Shown here piece by piece: positions 43,750-52,064 of a stretch of DNA of 64,000 nucleotides; position 1 is the stretch's first letter, and every line of letters starts with the position of its first letter. This stretch comes from Actinoplanes cyaneus (GTDB lineage Bacteria > Actinomycetota > Actinomycetes > Mycobacteriales > Micromonosporaceae): contig NZ_BOMH01000041.1 of assembly GCF_016862095.1 (NCBI RefSeq), positions 247,255 to 311,254 of the forward strand. Reading direction: 5' to 3'. Both the position numbers and the translations under genes were made by a program. The notes under the pieces were generated by a model that ran no database searches, was not told the DNA's origin, and saw only the letters and a program-made list of their open reading frames with translations.

Positions 43750-44471
43750 CCGGCGTCCTGGAGTTGCGCGAGGTGTCGAAGACCTACCGGGACGGCACCG
43801 ACGACGTGCACGCCCTGCGCGAGGTCAGCATGAGCGTCGAGGCCGGGCGGATGGTCGCAGTGATGGGGCCCAGCGGCTCGGGCAAGAGCACGCTGCTGAC
43901 CATCGCCGGCGCCCTCGAGACCCCGACCAGCGGCGAGGTCACGGTCGGCGGGCTGGCGTTCGCCGGGATGTCCCGCGACGACCGCAGCCGCCTGCGGCGA
44001 CGGGCCATCGGGTACGTCTTCCAGGACTTCAACCTGTTGCCCGGTCTGACCGCGGCGGAGAACGTGGCGCTCCCCCTCGAACTCGACGGCCTGTCCGCCC
44101 GCAAGGCCCGCGTCTCCGCCGTGGCCGCGCTGCGCGAGCTGGACCTGACCGAGCGGGCCGGGCACTTCCCCGACCAGCTCTCCGGCGGCGAACGGCAGCG
44201 CGTCGCGATCGCCCGCGCCATCGTCGGCGACCGGCGGCTGCTGCTGGCCGACGAGCCGACCGGCGCCCTCGACACGGCCAACGGCGAGGCGGTCATGCGG
44301 TTGCTGCTCACCGCCTGCCGGCGCGGGCTGGCCGTGGTCGTGGTGACCCACGACGCGCAGCTTGCGTCCTGGGCGGACCGGGTGGTGTTCATCCGCGACG
44401 GCCGGATCGTCGACCACACCGGCGGCCGCCCCGACCCGGATTCGCTGCTGGCCGAGGAGCCGGCCGGATGA
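43746..44471 (+). CDS. MacB-type ABC transporter ATP-binding protein
   Basis: A 241-residue nucleotide-binding subunit. Walker A GPSGSGKST (about 39-47), Q-loop VFQDFNLLPGLTAAENV, signature LSGGERQR, Walker B LLLADEPTGALD and H-loop VVTHD. The LPGLTAxENV and ADEPTGALD forms mark the LolD/MacB/FtsE class that pairs with FtsX-fold permeases. It is coupled to PadR upstream (4-bp overlap) and to a permease start downstream (4-bp overlap). That permease is deleted, so this ATPase probably has no partner encoded here. Confidence 0.92.
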   Translation: MTGVLELREVSKTYRDGTDDVHALREVSMSVEAGRMVAVMGPSGSGKSTLLTIAGALETPTSGEVTVGGLAFAGMSRDDRSRLRRRAIGYVFQDFNLLPGLTAAENVALPLELDGLSARKARVSAVAALRELDLTERAGHFPDQLSGGERQRVAIARAIVGDRRLLLADEPTGALDTANGEAVMRLLLTACRRGLAVVVVTHDAQLASWADRVVFIRDGRIVDHTGGRPDPDSLLAEEPAG

Positions 44472-44871
44472 GCGCCCCGGCGCGGGACCGCCCGCTTTCG
44501 CTCGGCGCCGGCCACGGCGGGATGAGCGCCCGCCGAGCGGTGGTGCGCTGGCCACCACGGTCGGGCTGATCCGCAGTGAGACCGCCCGTGACCTGCGCAC
44601 CCTGACCGCGGCCGGTGCCCGCCGACGGACCCGGCGAGCGCTGACCGCCTCCACTGCCGGGGCACTGGCCCTGGCCGGCGCGCTGCTCGGCGCGGCCGGC
44701 GCCTACCTGGCCCTGCTCGCCTGGCATCACCGCGACGCGCAATGGCTCACCCCGGTGCCGCTGACCAACCTGGCGGCGATCCTGGCCGGGCTACCACTCC
44801 TGGCCTACCTGGGCGCCTGGGTGCTGGCCGGACGCGAACCGGCAACCCTCGCGCGGCCGGCCCTCGAATGA
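44468..44871 (+). pseudogene. FtsX-type ABC permease with large internal deletion
   Basis: The ATG overlaps the ATPase stop (ATGA). The first 26 codons read like a normal permease head (MSAPARDRPLSLGAGHGGMS then ARRAVVRW). At about 44545 the sequence jumps, with a frame change, to a permease tail (GALATTVGLIRSETARDLRT, a helix LALAGALLGAAGAYLALLAW, NLAAILAGLPLLAYLGAW). More than 600 residues of the usual roughly 800 are gone. The junction lies in GCGGTGGTGCGCTGG, readable as either side, consistent with a microhomology deletion. Confidence 0.82.
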
Positions 44872-44999
44872 CTCCCACCTGCCCGCTGCCGGCCCGCACC
44901 GTCTGCCGCGGGCGGAAGAGCTGTGCGGTCGCGCCCGGGTGCGGTGGCGCGACCAGCCGGTGATGCCGCTGCTCGCCCCGGTCCGTGGCGCATCGATGC

Positions 45000-45170
45000 T
45001 GTTAGGTAGCGACGCCGGGTCGTTGAGCGCGGGCACGAGCAGGTTGGTGTGGATGCCCGCCAGCCCGTCCGGGCCGATCCGGCCCATCGCGTCGGTGACG
45101 CCGGCGCCGACGTCACCGCCCTGGGCGACATAGCGGTGACAACCGAGGCGGCGCACCCGGTCCGGAAGGT
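45000..45170 (-). pseudogene. Epoxide hydrolase N-terminal-region fragment
   Basis: Minus-strand frame RVRRLGCHRYVAQGGDVGAG then VTDAMGRIGPDGLAGIHTNL matches the nucleophile-elbow region of EHN-type epoxide hydrolases (YVAQGGDxGAxVT, GIHTN). Flanking epoxide-hydrolase sequence is absent on both sides. A decayed insertless fragment of about 55 residues. Confidence 0.7.
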
Positions 45171-45275
45171 TGTCGAGGTTCGCGGAAGGCCGGGAATCGG
45201 CGGGCATCACCGTTGCGATGCTCCCCGGCCGGATCGGACGGGGAACATCGATCAGCCGCCGATCGGCGGAGACGG

Positions 45276-45695
45276 TCAGCCGGAGAAGGCGAAGCGGACC
45301 CAGCCGGGGCCCTGCGCGTGCAGGTAGAGCTGCCACTGGTCGCCGGGCCGCACCTGCGGGAGCAGCCGGTTCCAGGCGTAGTTGTCCTCGAGGTACACCC
45401 ACGGGCCGCAGCGGTAGTTCCGCCCCGAACTGGTCTCCAGGCACGCCTTCGCGTGCGTGATGTAGTGGACCTCGGTCAGCTGCATCCAGATCGAGGTACA
45501 GCCGCTCGGCACGTAGTTCGGTGCGCCGGAATTCTGATGACTCTTGCCGATGTAGAGCCGGCCACCGTGGGAGGCCGCCTTGCACCGGGCATCGCCGGGA
45601 CTGGCGGCGCTCGCCGATGATGGTGCCGTCAAAGCCATTCCGATCCCGGTCGTCGCGACAACCAATGCACCTGAAAAGAGTTTACGAATTCCCAT
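45276..45695 (-). CDS. Small secreted cysteine-containing protein
   Basis: 139 residues. A signal peptide (MGIRKLFSGALVVATTGIGM...) cleaves near residue 30 (ASA-AS). The mature protein of about 109 residues has four cysteines (ARCKAA, SGCTSIW, KACLET, RCGPW), enough for two disulfides, and is rich in Trp/Tyr (GPWVYLEDNYAWNRLLP), suggesting a compact beta protein such as an inhibitor or lectin-like domain. I do not recognise the family. It stands alone, with a 267-bp upstream gap. Confidence 0.75.
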   Translation of the reverse strand: MGIRKLFSGALVVATTGIGMALTAPSSASAASPGDARCKAASHGGRLYIGKSHQNSGAPNYVPSGCTSIWMQLTEVHYITHAKACLETSSGRNYRCGPWVYLEDNYAWNRLLPQVRPGDQWQLYLHAQGPGWVRFAFSG

Positions 45696-45962
45696 TCCCT
45701 GCCACCCCTGACCGCCGGTGAAGTGCTGAATTCCTGCGGCTCAACCTACGGGTCATACGTGATCCATAGGCGGCCCGTCACCCATACGGATCACCGCCGC
45801 AACGCACATTTGACCGATCATCCGAGAACGCATTCCACCGACTCGTCGAGGTGAATTCACTCCGATTCACCGGGCTGTTTCCCCGGTTTCGCAGTAAAGT
45901 GTTCGAGCACATCTTGCGACTTCCGCGACGAATTCCCGGTCGTGGCCGCCATGGTGCGCCGG

Positions 45963-46427
45963 TCAGTCGATGACGCCGGGAGTTCGCCGCGAGACGTGGT
46001 GCGGCTGGCCGGCCGCCGGACCGGGTGGGGCCAGGCGGGCCGCGAGGAACTTCGGGGCCAGTTCGCGGTAGCTGTCGGTGAGCAGTTCGACGATCTCGGT
46101 CCAGTCGGTGTGGGCGCCGAGGACGGCCGCGGCCACGTTGTCGCCCCACGGCGCGCGGAAGTACGGGAAGCCGGCCACGGTCAGCCCGAGCAGGTCCTCG
46201 ACCGGGACGCGGAACGTCATCACGATCGGTTCCGCGTCGTCGATCACGTGCTGGGCGTAGACCGGGAACCGCTGCACGTCGGGCGTGTAGACGTGCGCGA
46301 CCGTCCGCGCCCGGATCCGCCAGCGGACACCGATCCAGGCCGGCTCCTCGTACGTCTCCGGCAACTGCCCGACGATCGGCCGCAGCCGGTCGAGGATCTC
46401 GGGTGGCACGTCTGCGGGGCTGGACAT
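45963..46427 (-). CDS. MmcQ/YjbR-family DNA-binding-fold protein
   Basis: 154 residues. The CyaY-like YjbR fold shows ETYEEPAWIGVRWRIRARTV (catalogue motif PExxEExxWGxPxFRVxxK), the central VMTFRVP and WTEIVELLTDSYRELAPKFL at the C terminus. Function is unknown. It follows the LysR gene by 13 bp on the same strand and is probably co-transcribed with it. Confidence 0.82.
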   Translation of the reverse strand: MSSPADVPPEILDRLRPIVGQLPETYEEPAWIGVRWRIRARTVAHVYTPDVQRFPVYAQHVIDDAEPIVMTFRVPVEDLLGLTVAGFPYFRAPWGDNVAAAVLGAHTDWTEIVELLTDSYRELAPKFLAARLAPPGPAAGQPHHVSRRTPGVID

Positions 46428-46440
46428 GGCGGCAACGTTG

Positions 46441-47358
46441 TCAGACGACCCAGCCGGGCGTCCATCCCGTCACGGCCGGCGGCGGGCCGAGATGGGCGCG
46501 CAACGCGGCCAGCCCCGGGTGCGGATTGTCCCGATGCCACAAGAGGAAGTGCGGGTAGACCGGCGTCGGATCCACGATCGGGATGCGGCGCAGACCGTGG
46601 CTCTCGGGCCACACCAGCCGGGTCTGCGCGCCGATGAACGTGGCCAGCGCCGGGGTGTCCGCGATCGTGTCGAGGAGCGCGTCGGAGCCGAAGTTCGGCC
46701 CGGTCGCCTCGATCGTCAGGCCGAACTCGGCGGCGAGGTCGTCGTAGTACGCGCCCCACTCGGTGCCGGGCTCGATGCCGGGCATCCAGAGCCGGTGCCC
46801 GGCGAGCCGCGCGAGGTTCACCGAGCGCGCCGCCGCCAGGGCGTGCGCCGGGCCGGTCAGCAGTTGCAACGGTTCGTCGAGGACACGTACCGCGCAGATC
46901 TCCTCGGGCAGCGGATGGCCGGGCATCGCCACGGCCCGGAAAGAGGCGTCGATCGCGCCGGAGCGCAGCGCCTCGACGGCCGCCGTGACGGTGAAGAGCT
47001 TGACCACGTCGAGCTCGGTCGCGGGGTGCGCGCGGTGGAAGTCGCGCATCAGCCCGGACGTGGCGAGCCGTGAGGCGATCACGTCGACCCGCAGTGGACG
47101 GCGGCCCGGCAGCACCGACGCGGCCGCCCGCTCGGCCGCTTTCAGCAGCTCACGGGCGTGCGGCAGGAACGCCTGCCCGTCGAGGGTCAGCTCGGCGCCG
47201 CGCGGCGTGCGGGTGAACAGCCGCACCCCGAGCTGGCGTTCGAGGGTGGCGACGCGCTTGGAGACGGCCTGCTGCGAGATCGTCAGCTCGGCGGCCACCT
47301 CCTGGAACTGACCGAGATCGGCGGCGGCCACGAAGGTGCGTACGGCATCGAGATCCAC
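46441..47358 (-). CDS. LysR-family transcriptional regulator
   Basis: 305 residues from GTG 47358. In-frame upstream starts at 47385 and 47445 would run into the divergent gene's promoter. The LysR HTH (residues 2-60; FVAAADLGQFQEVAAELTIS and QQAVSKRVATLERQLGVRLF) is followed by the periplasmic-binding-like effector domain (90-290). It diverges from an MFS exporter across 101 bp that contains the dyad ACAAC-N5-GTTGT, so it probably controls that transporter. Confidence 0.87.
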   Translation of the reverse strand: MDLDAVRTFVAAADLGQFQEVAAELTISQQAVSKRVATLERQLGVRLFTRTPRGAELTLDGQAFLPHARELLKAAERAAASVLPGRRPLRVDVIASRLATSGLMRDFHRAHPATELDVVKLFTVTAAVEALRSGAIDASFRAVAMPGHPLPEEICAVRVLDEPLQLLTGPAHALAAARSVNLARLAGHRLWMPGIEPGTEWGAYYDDLAAEFGLTIEATGPNFGSDALLDTIADTPALATFIGAQTRLVWPESHGLRRIPIVDPTPVYPHFLLWHRDNPHPGLAALRAHLGPPPAVTGWTPGWVV

Positions 47359-47366
47359 CTCCTCAT

Positions 47367-47381
47367 ACAACCACGAGTTGT
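47367..47381. promoter_or_regulatory. Dyad ACAAC-N5-GTTGT between LysR and MFS genes
   Basis: A perfect 5-bp inverted repeat, 8 bp upstream of the LysR start codon; a plausible autoregulatory LysR site, though short enough to arise by chance. Confidence 0.4.
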
Positions 47382-47459
47382 GCACTGACGGCGATCCGGT
47401 TGTTTGATCCGCAGGCCAGCGGGTTGCTTGGATCCTCTCAGTCAACGAGGGGTGGATCA

Positions 47460-48659
47460 GTGGGACGGCAATTCCGGTGGATGTGGCTGGCGTTCACGGC
47501 GAGCACGCTGGGCACCTGGCTGGGGTTCGACGCGTTCCCGCTGATCGCGATCCTGGCGCTGCACGCGGGCCCGGCCGAGGTGTCCCTGCTGTCCGCCGCG
47601 GGACTCGCCGTCGGGGCGCTGATCGCCGTGCCGCTCGGGCCGTGGGTGGAGTTCCGCCGCAAACGGCCCGTGATGATCGCGATGGATCTGGTGCGGTTCG
47701 CCGCGCTGATCAGCATTCCCGTGACGTACGCGCTGAATTGTCTCTCGTTCTTGCAGCTCGTGATCGTGTCGGTGATCGCCGGCGCCGCTGACATCGCGTT
47801 CCGGGCGGCCAGTGGCTCGTTCCTGAAATCGCTGGTCGCGCCGCGGGATCTGCTGACCGCGAACGGGCGGTTCGAGGCGACGACGTGGACGGCGACCGTT
47901 CTGGGGCCGCCGTTGGGCAACGCCGCGATCGGCGTGCTGGGGCCGGTCATCACGGTGGCGGCCGACGCGGTCAGCTACCTGCTGTCGGCGGCCGGCATCG
48001 GCGCGATCGGCGGCCCGGAGCCACGCCCGGCCCGCACCGGCGGCACGCGAACCGGGATCGGCGGCTGGCGCTACCTCCTGGCGCATCCGGCGCTGCGGCC
48101 GCTGCTCTTCAACACGGTGCTGGTCAACGGCCTGATCCTGGCGACCGCGCCGCTGATGGCCGTCCTGATGCTCGGGCGGCTGGGGTTCCCGACCTGGCAG
48201 TACGGTCTCGCCTTCGGCCTCCCGTGCCTGGGCGGCCTGCTCGGCGCGCGACTCGCCCGGCGGATCGTCGGCCGTTTCGGCGAGCGCCGCACCCTGCTCG
48301 TCTCGGGGACGCTGCGCGCGTGCTGGTCGATCGGGCTGGCGTTCGTCGGTCCCGGTACCGGCGGGCTCGTGCTCGTCATCGCCGTCCAGTTCGGCCTGGT
48401 CACGTGCATGGGCGTGTTCAATCCGGTGTTCGCGACGTACCGCCTGGAGCAGACCGCGACGGATCGCGTCGCGCGCACGCTGACGGCGTGGTCGATCACC
48501 AGCAGCGCGACGATCGCCGCGATGACCGCCCTATGGGGCGTGCTCGCCGCCGTCACCAGCCCGCGCGCCGCGATCGCCCTGGCCGGCCTGCTCCTGCTCG
48601 CGACACCGCTGCTGCTTCCGCGGATCGATCAGAAGACGCTTTCGCCGTACGGCCATTGA
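47460..48659 (+). CDS. MFS exporter (EntS/MFS_3-like)
   Basis: 399 residues from GTG 47460, preceded by GAGGGGTGGA. About 12 hydrophobic helices without a signal peptide. Conserved MFS loop sequences include LPLGPWVEFRRKRPVM-like motif A after helix 2 and GFPTWQYGLAFGLPCLGGLLGARLA mid-protein. Members of this subfamily export siderophores, macrolides or other small molecules by proton antiport. It is divergent from the LysR regulator, its likely controller; the substrate is unknown. Confidence 0.86.
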   Translation: MGRQFRWMWLAFTASTLGTWLGFDAFPLIAILALHAGPAEVSLLSAAGLAVGALIAVPLGPWVEFRRKRPVMIAMDLVRFAALISIPVTYALNCLSFLQLVIVSVIAGAADIAFRAASGSFLKSLVAPRDLLTANGRFEATTWTATVLGPPLGNAAIGVLGPVITVAADAVSYLLSAAGIGAIGGPEPRPARTGGTRTGIGGWRYLLAHPALRPLLFNTVLVNGLILATAPLMAVLMLGRLGFPTWQYGLAFGLPCLGGLLGARLARRIVGRFGERRTLLVSGTLRACWSIGLAFVGPGTGGLVLVIAVQFGLVTCMGVFNPVFATYRLEQTATDRVARTLTAWSITSSATIAAMTALWGVLAAVTSPRAAIALAGLLLLATPLLLPRIDQKTLSPYGH

Positions 48660-48771
48660 CCCGCTTGCGGTAGTCCGAAGGGAGCGCGTGCCGGCTCAGC
48701 CGACGGCGGCCATGGCGCGGTCGAGCAACTCGCGCCGCAGGGCAGCTGATGAGCTGCGATCCCGAGAAGTA

Positions 48772-48786
48772 ATACATTACATGTCT
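48772..48786. promoter_or_regulatory. GntR-type operator O1
   Basis: ATACAT-TAC-ATGTCT, one of four related 15-bp dyads (others at 48879, 55836, 55967). It lies 153 bp upstream of the fucD-like start. Confidence 0.7.
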
Positions 48787-48878
48787 TCTCCCCCGCTCGG
48801 CACCATGCACGGCGCCCAGGAGGGCTAACGAGCGCCCGCCGGGCCGGAGTACCTGGACAGCACTCGCCCGCCGCCGGT

Positions 48879-48893
48879 ATACATCACATGTAT
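48879..48893. promoter_or_regulatory. GntR-type operator O2
   Basis: ATACAT-CAC-ATGTAT, a perfect 6-bp dyad with 3-bp spacer, 45 bp upstream of the fucD-like ATG, in promoter position. Confidence 0.78.
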
Positions 48894-48938
48894 CCGGCTC
48901 CGGCTCGACTTCTGCGGGGCCCGTCCACGGGAGACGAC

Positions 48939-50306
48939 ATGCCTCAGGCCGCCCGGGCTGCCCGCATCACGGCTCTGGAAGTTCTCGACGTCCGGTTCCC
49001 CACCTCCGAGCACCTCGACGGCTCCGACGCGATGAACCCGGAGCCGGACTACTCCGCCGCCTACGTCGTGCTGCGCACCGATGCGCCCGACGGCCTGGAG
49101 GGACATGCGCTGGCATTCACCACCGGGCGTGGCAACGATGTGCAGGCTGCCGCGATCTCCGCTCTCACGCCGTACGTCGTCGGCCGTGATCTGACCGAAC
49201 TCTGCTCCGACCTCGGCGGCTTCGCCCGCGAGCTCGTGCACGACCCGCAGTTGCGCTGGCTCGGTCCGGAGAAAGGCGTGATCCACATGGCCACCGGCGC
49301 GGTCGTCAACGCCGCGTGGGACCTGGCCGCCAAGCGGGCCGGCAAGCCGGTGTGGCGGCTGCTGGCCGACATGTCACCGGAGGAGCTCGTCGCTCAGGTC
49401 GACTTCCGCTGGCTCAGCGACGCGCTCACCCCGCAGGAGGCGCTCACGCTGCTGCGACAGGCCGAGCCCGGGCGAGCCGACCGGCTCGCCGCACTGACCG
49501 CGAACGGCTATCCGGCTTATGCGACGACGCCCGGCTGGCTGGGTTACTCCGACGAGAAACTCGCCCGGCTGGCTCGGGAAGCAGTCGCCGACGGCTTCAC
49601 CCAGATCAAGCTGAAGGTCGGCGCCTCACTCGACGACGACGTCCGGCGCCTGCGGGTGGCCCGCGCCGCCGTAGGGCCGGACGTTCGCATCGCCGTGGAC
49701 GCCAATCAGCGATGGGACGTGGCCGAGGCCATCGACTGGATGCGCCGGCTCGCCCCGTACGAGCCTTACTGGATCGAGGAGCCCACCTCACCGGACGACA
49801 TCCTGGGGCATGCCAGGGTGCGTGCCGCGGTGGCACCCATCAAGGTCGCCACCGGCGAACACGTGGCCAATCGGGTGGTCTTCAAACAGCTGCTGCAGGC
49901 GGGCGCGATCGACATCGTCCAGATCGACTCGGCGCGCGTCGGCGGTGTCAACGAGAACATCGCCATCCTGCTGCTGGCTGCGAAGTTCGAGGTTCCCGTC
50001 TGCCCGCATGCCGGTGGCGTCGGGCTCTGCGAGATGGTGCAACACCTGTCGATGTTCGACTACGTCGCGGTCTCCGGCACCGTGCGGGACCGGGTGATCG
50101 AGTACGTCGACCATCTGCATGAGCACTTCGTCGCCCCGGTGCGAGTCCGCAACGGTCGTTACCTGGCTCCGGCCGCACCCGGACTGAGCGCGCAGATGCA
50201 CGCTGCGTCCCTGAAGGAGTACGCATACCCGGACGGGCCGGTCTGGATCGCTCGTGCCCGAGAATCTCGCCGACGCCCGCAGAGCGGTGACGTCCGCATC
50301 ACGTGA
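48939..50306 (+). CDS. fucD: L-fuconate dehydratase-like enolase-superfamily enzyme
   Basis: 455 residues from ATG 48939 (preceded by GGGAGACGAC). The mandelate-racemase-subgroup barrel shows QIKLKVG (the KxK acid/base pair), the Mg ligands VDANQRWD, IEEPTSPDD and ATGEH, and the C-terminal His motif CPHAGGVGLCEMVQH, which is characteristic of fuconate dehydratases. It dehydrates a 6-deoxy or pentose aldonate to the 2-keto-3-deoxy acid. It is the first gene of an operon with an aldose dehydrogenase and GntR regulator, downstream of operators O1 and O2. No keto-deoxy-fuconate dehydrogenase or lactonase is nearby. Confidence 0.9.
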   Translation: MPQAARAARITALEVLDVRFPTSEHLDGSDAMNPEPDYSAAYVVLRTDAPDGLEGHALAFTTGRGNDVQAAAISALTPYVVGRDLTELCSDLGGFARELVHDPQLRWLGPEKGVIHMATGAVVNAAWDLAAKRAGKPVWRLLADMSPEELVAQVDFRWLSDALTPQEALTLLRQAEPGRADRLAALTANGYPAYATTPGWLGYSDEKLARLAREAVADGFTQIKLKVGASLDDDVRRLRVARAAVGPDVRIAVDANQRWDVAEAIDWMRRLAPYEPYWIEEPTSPDDILGHARVRAAVAPIKVATGEHVANRVVFKQLLQAGAIDIVQIDSARVGGVNENIAILLLAAKFEVPVCPHAGGVGLCEMVQHLSMFDYVAVSGTVRDRVIEYVDHLHEHFVAPVRVRNGRYLAPAAPGLSAQMHAASLKEYAYPDGPVWIARARESRRRPQSGDVRIT

Positions 50307-50316
50307 AGGAGGACCC

Positions 50317-51333
50317 GTGCTCCGACGACAGATACCTGGCACCCCGGTGGCGCTGACCGAACTGGGCTTCGGCGGCTCGGTCATCGGCAATCTCTACCGG
50401 GTCACCTCGGAGCAGGAGGCATCCCGAGCGATCTCCACCGCCTGGGAGTGCGGTATCCGGTACTTCGACACCGCACCGCACTACGGTCTCGGCCTCTCCG
50501 AGCTCCGCGTCGGCGCCGCACTCGCCGGATACCCGCGTGCCGAGTACGTCGTCTCCTCCAAGGTGGGCCGCCTGCTGGTGGCGAACGAGCATCGCAGCGG
50601 CCGCGACAGCGAGGGCTTCGCCGTGCCGGACGACCTGCGCCGGCAGTGGGACTTCAGCCGGGACGGGGTCCTGCGCTCGATCGAGGCGACCCTGCTGCGT
50701 ACCGGCCTCGACCGGCTCGACGTGGTGTACCTGCACGATCCGGACGAACACTGGCGACAGGCCGCCGACGAGGCCATGCCGGCCCTGGCCGACCTTCGCG
50801 ATCAGGGGGTCGTCGGCGCCATCGGGGCCGGCATGAACCAGTCCGCGATGCTGGCCCGGTTCCTGCGGGAGACAGCCGCCGACGTCGTGATGCTCGCCGG
50901 TCGCTACACGCTGCTGGACCAGTCCGCGCTGCACGATGTGCTGCCGGCCGCCGTGCAGCACGGCAAGGGCGTCGTCGCTGCCGGGGTCTTCAACTCCGGT
51001 CTGCTGTCCACGCCGCGACCGGAGGCCGGTTCGAAGTACGACTACCAGGACGCGCCACCGCAGCTGGTGGCACGGGCGCGGGCCATCGCGGAGGTCTGTG
51101 AACGGCACGGCACCACGCTGCCGGCCGCGGCGATCTCATTCCCGCTCGCGCATCCGGCGGTCGTCAACGTCACCCTCGGCATGCGCAACCAGGAACAGGT
51201 CCGGGGCAACATCGCGTGGCACAGTTCGCGTGTCCCGCAGGCCCTGTGGGACGAGCTGCGCGCACGGGGTCTGATCAGCTCCGACGTGCCGGTGCCGGAC
51301 GCGAGGGAGAAGTCACGTGTCACTGACCGATAA
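50317..51333 (+). CDS. D-threo-aldose/L-fucose dehydrogenase-type aldo/keto reductase
   Basis: 338 residues from GTG 50317, preceded by GAAGGAGGA 10 bp after the fucD-like stop. Catalytic set: Asp and Tyr in YFDTAPHYGLGLSE, Lys in VVSSKVGRLL and His in VVYLHDPDEHW, matching D-threo-aldose 1-dehydrogenase and pyridoxal dehydrogenase rather than detoxifying reductases. It would oxidise L-fucose or a related sugar to the lactone, feeding the upstream dehydratase after ring opening. Its 3' end overlaps the GntR gene by 17 bp. Confidence 0.9.
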   Translation: MLRRQIPGTPVALTELGFGGSVIGNLYRVTSEQEASRAISTAWECGIRYFDTAPHYGLGLSELRVGAALAGYPRAEYVVSSKVGRLLVANEHRSGRDSEGFAVPDDLRRQWDFSRDGVLRSIEATLLRTGLDRLDVVYLHDPDEHWRQAADEAMPALADLRDQGVVGAIGAGMNQSAMLARFLRETAADVVMLAGRYTLLDQSALHDVLPAAVQHGKGVVAAGVFNSGLLSTPRPEAGSKYDYQDAPPQLVARARAIAEVCERHGTTLPAAAISFPLAHPAVVNVTLGMRNQEQVRGNIAWHSSRVPQALWDELRARGLISSDVPVPDAREKSRVTDR

Positions 51334-52021
51334 GGCCATCGCTCAGATCCGCGATCTCATCCAGTCCGGTGACCTGCCGCCGGGCTCGAAACTTCCCCCG
51401 GAGCAGGAGCTGGCAGCTCAACTGGGCCTGTCGCGCAGTCTCGCCAGGGAGGCTGTCAAGGCGCTGTCGGTGGCGCGGATCCTCGAGGTGCGACGCGGGG
51501 ACGGCACCTACGTGACCAGCCTGCAGCCGGGCCTGCTGCTGGAGAGCTTCAGCGGTGCGGTGGAACTGCTCCAGGCACATCCCGGCGCGCTTCTGGAACT
51601 GCTCGAGGTGCGACGCCTGCTGGAGCCCGTGGCCGCGGCGCTGGCCGCGGTCCGGATCAGCGACGACCAGTTGGCCGAGCTGCACGGGCACCTCGACGCG
51701 ATGCGCGACTCCCGGGACGACGTCGAGCTGCTCAACCGGCACGACGCGGCTTTCCATCACACGATCGTCGCGGCGACCGGCAACACCACGCTGACCGCCG
51801 TGCTCGACGCGATCTCCGGCCGTACCCTGCAGGCTCGGATCTGGCGGGGGATGCACGACAGCCAGTCCGCCGTGCGCACGCTCACCGAGCACGAGGCGAT
51901 TCTCGGCGCCCTGTCACAGCGTGACGCGCCGTTGAGCCAGGCCGCCGCGCTGCTGCATGTCAGCAACACCGAGAAATGGCTGCGCGAGCACTTACGGACC
52001 GAGCAGCCCGCAGCCGGCTGA
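51317..52021 (+). CDS. GntR/FadR-family transcriptional regulator
   Basis: 234 residues from GTG 51317, overlapping the dehydrogenase gene. An N-terminal winged helix (residues 3-70; LPPGSKLPPEQELAAQLGLS and REAVKALSVARILEVRRGDG) precedes an FCD effector domain (about 85-215) with metal-site residues in EVRRLLEP, NRHDAAFH and TEHEAIL. It is last in the fuc-like operon and is the best candidate to bind the four ATACAT-N3-ATGTCT sites that border both this operon and the facing sugar ABC transporter operon. Confidence 0.9.
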   Translation: MSLTDKAIAQIRDLIQSGDLPPGSKLPPEQELAAQLGLSRSLAREAVKALSVARILEVRRGDGTYVTSLQPGLLLESFSGAVELLQAHPGALLELLEVRRLLEPVAAALAAVRISDDQLAELHGHLDAMRDSRDDVELLNRHDAAFHHTIVAATGNTTLTAVLDAISGRTLQARIWRGMHDSQSAVRTLTEHEAILGALSQRDAPLSQAAALLHVSNTEKWLREHLRTEQPAAG

Positions 52022-52064
52022 GGCGAGCGGCCCGCCGGATCCGTGGACGGCGGGCCGCCGGCGA

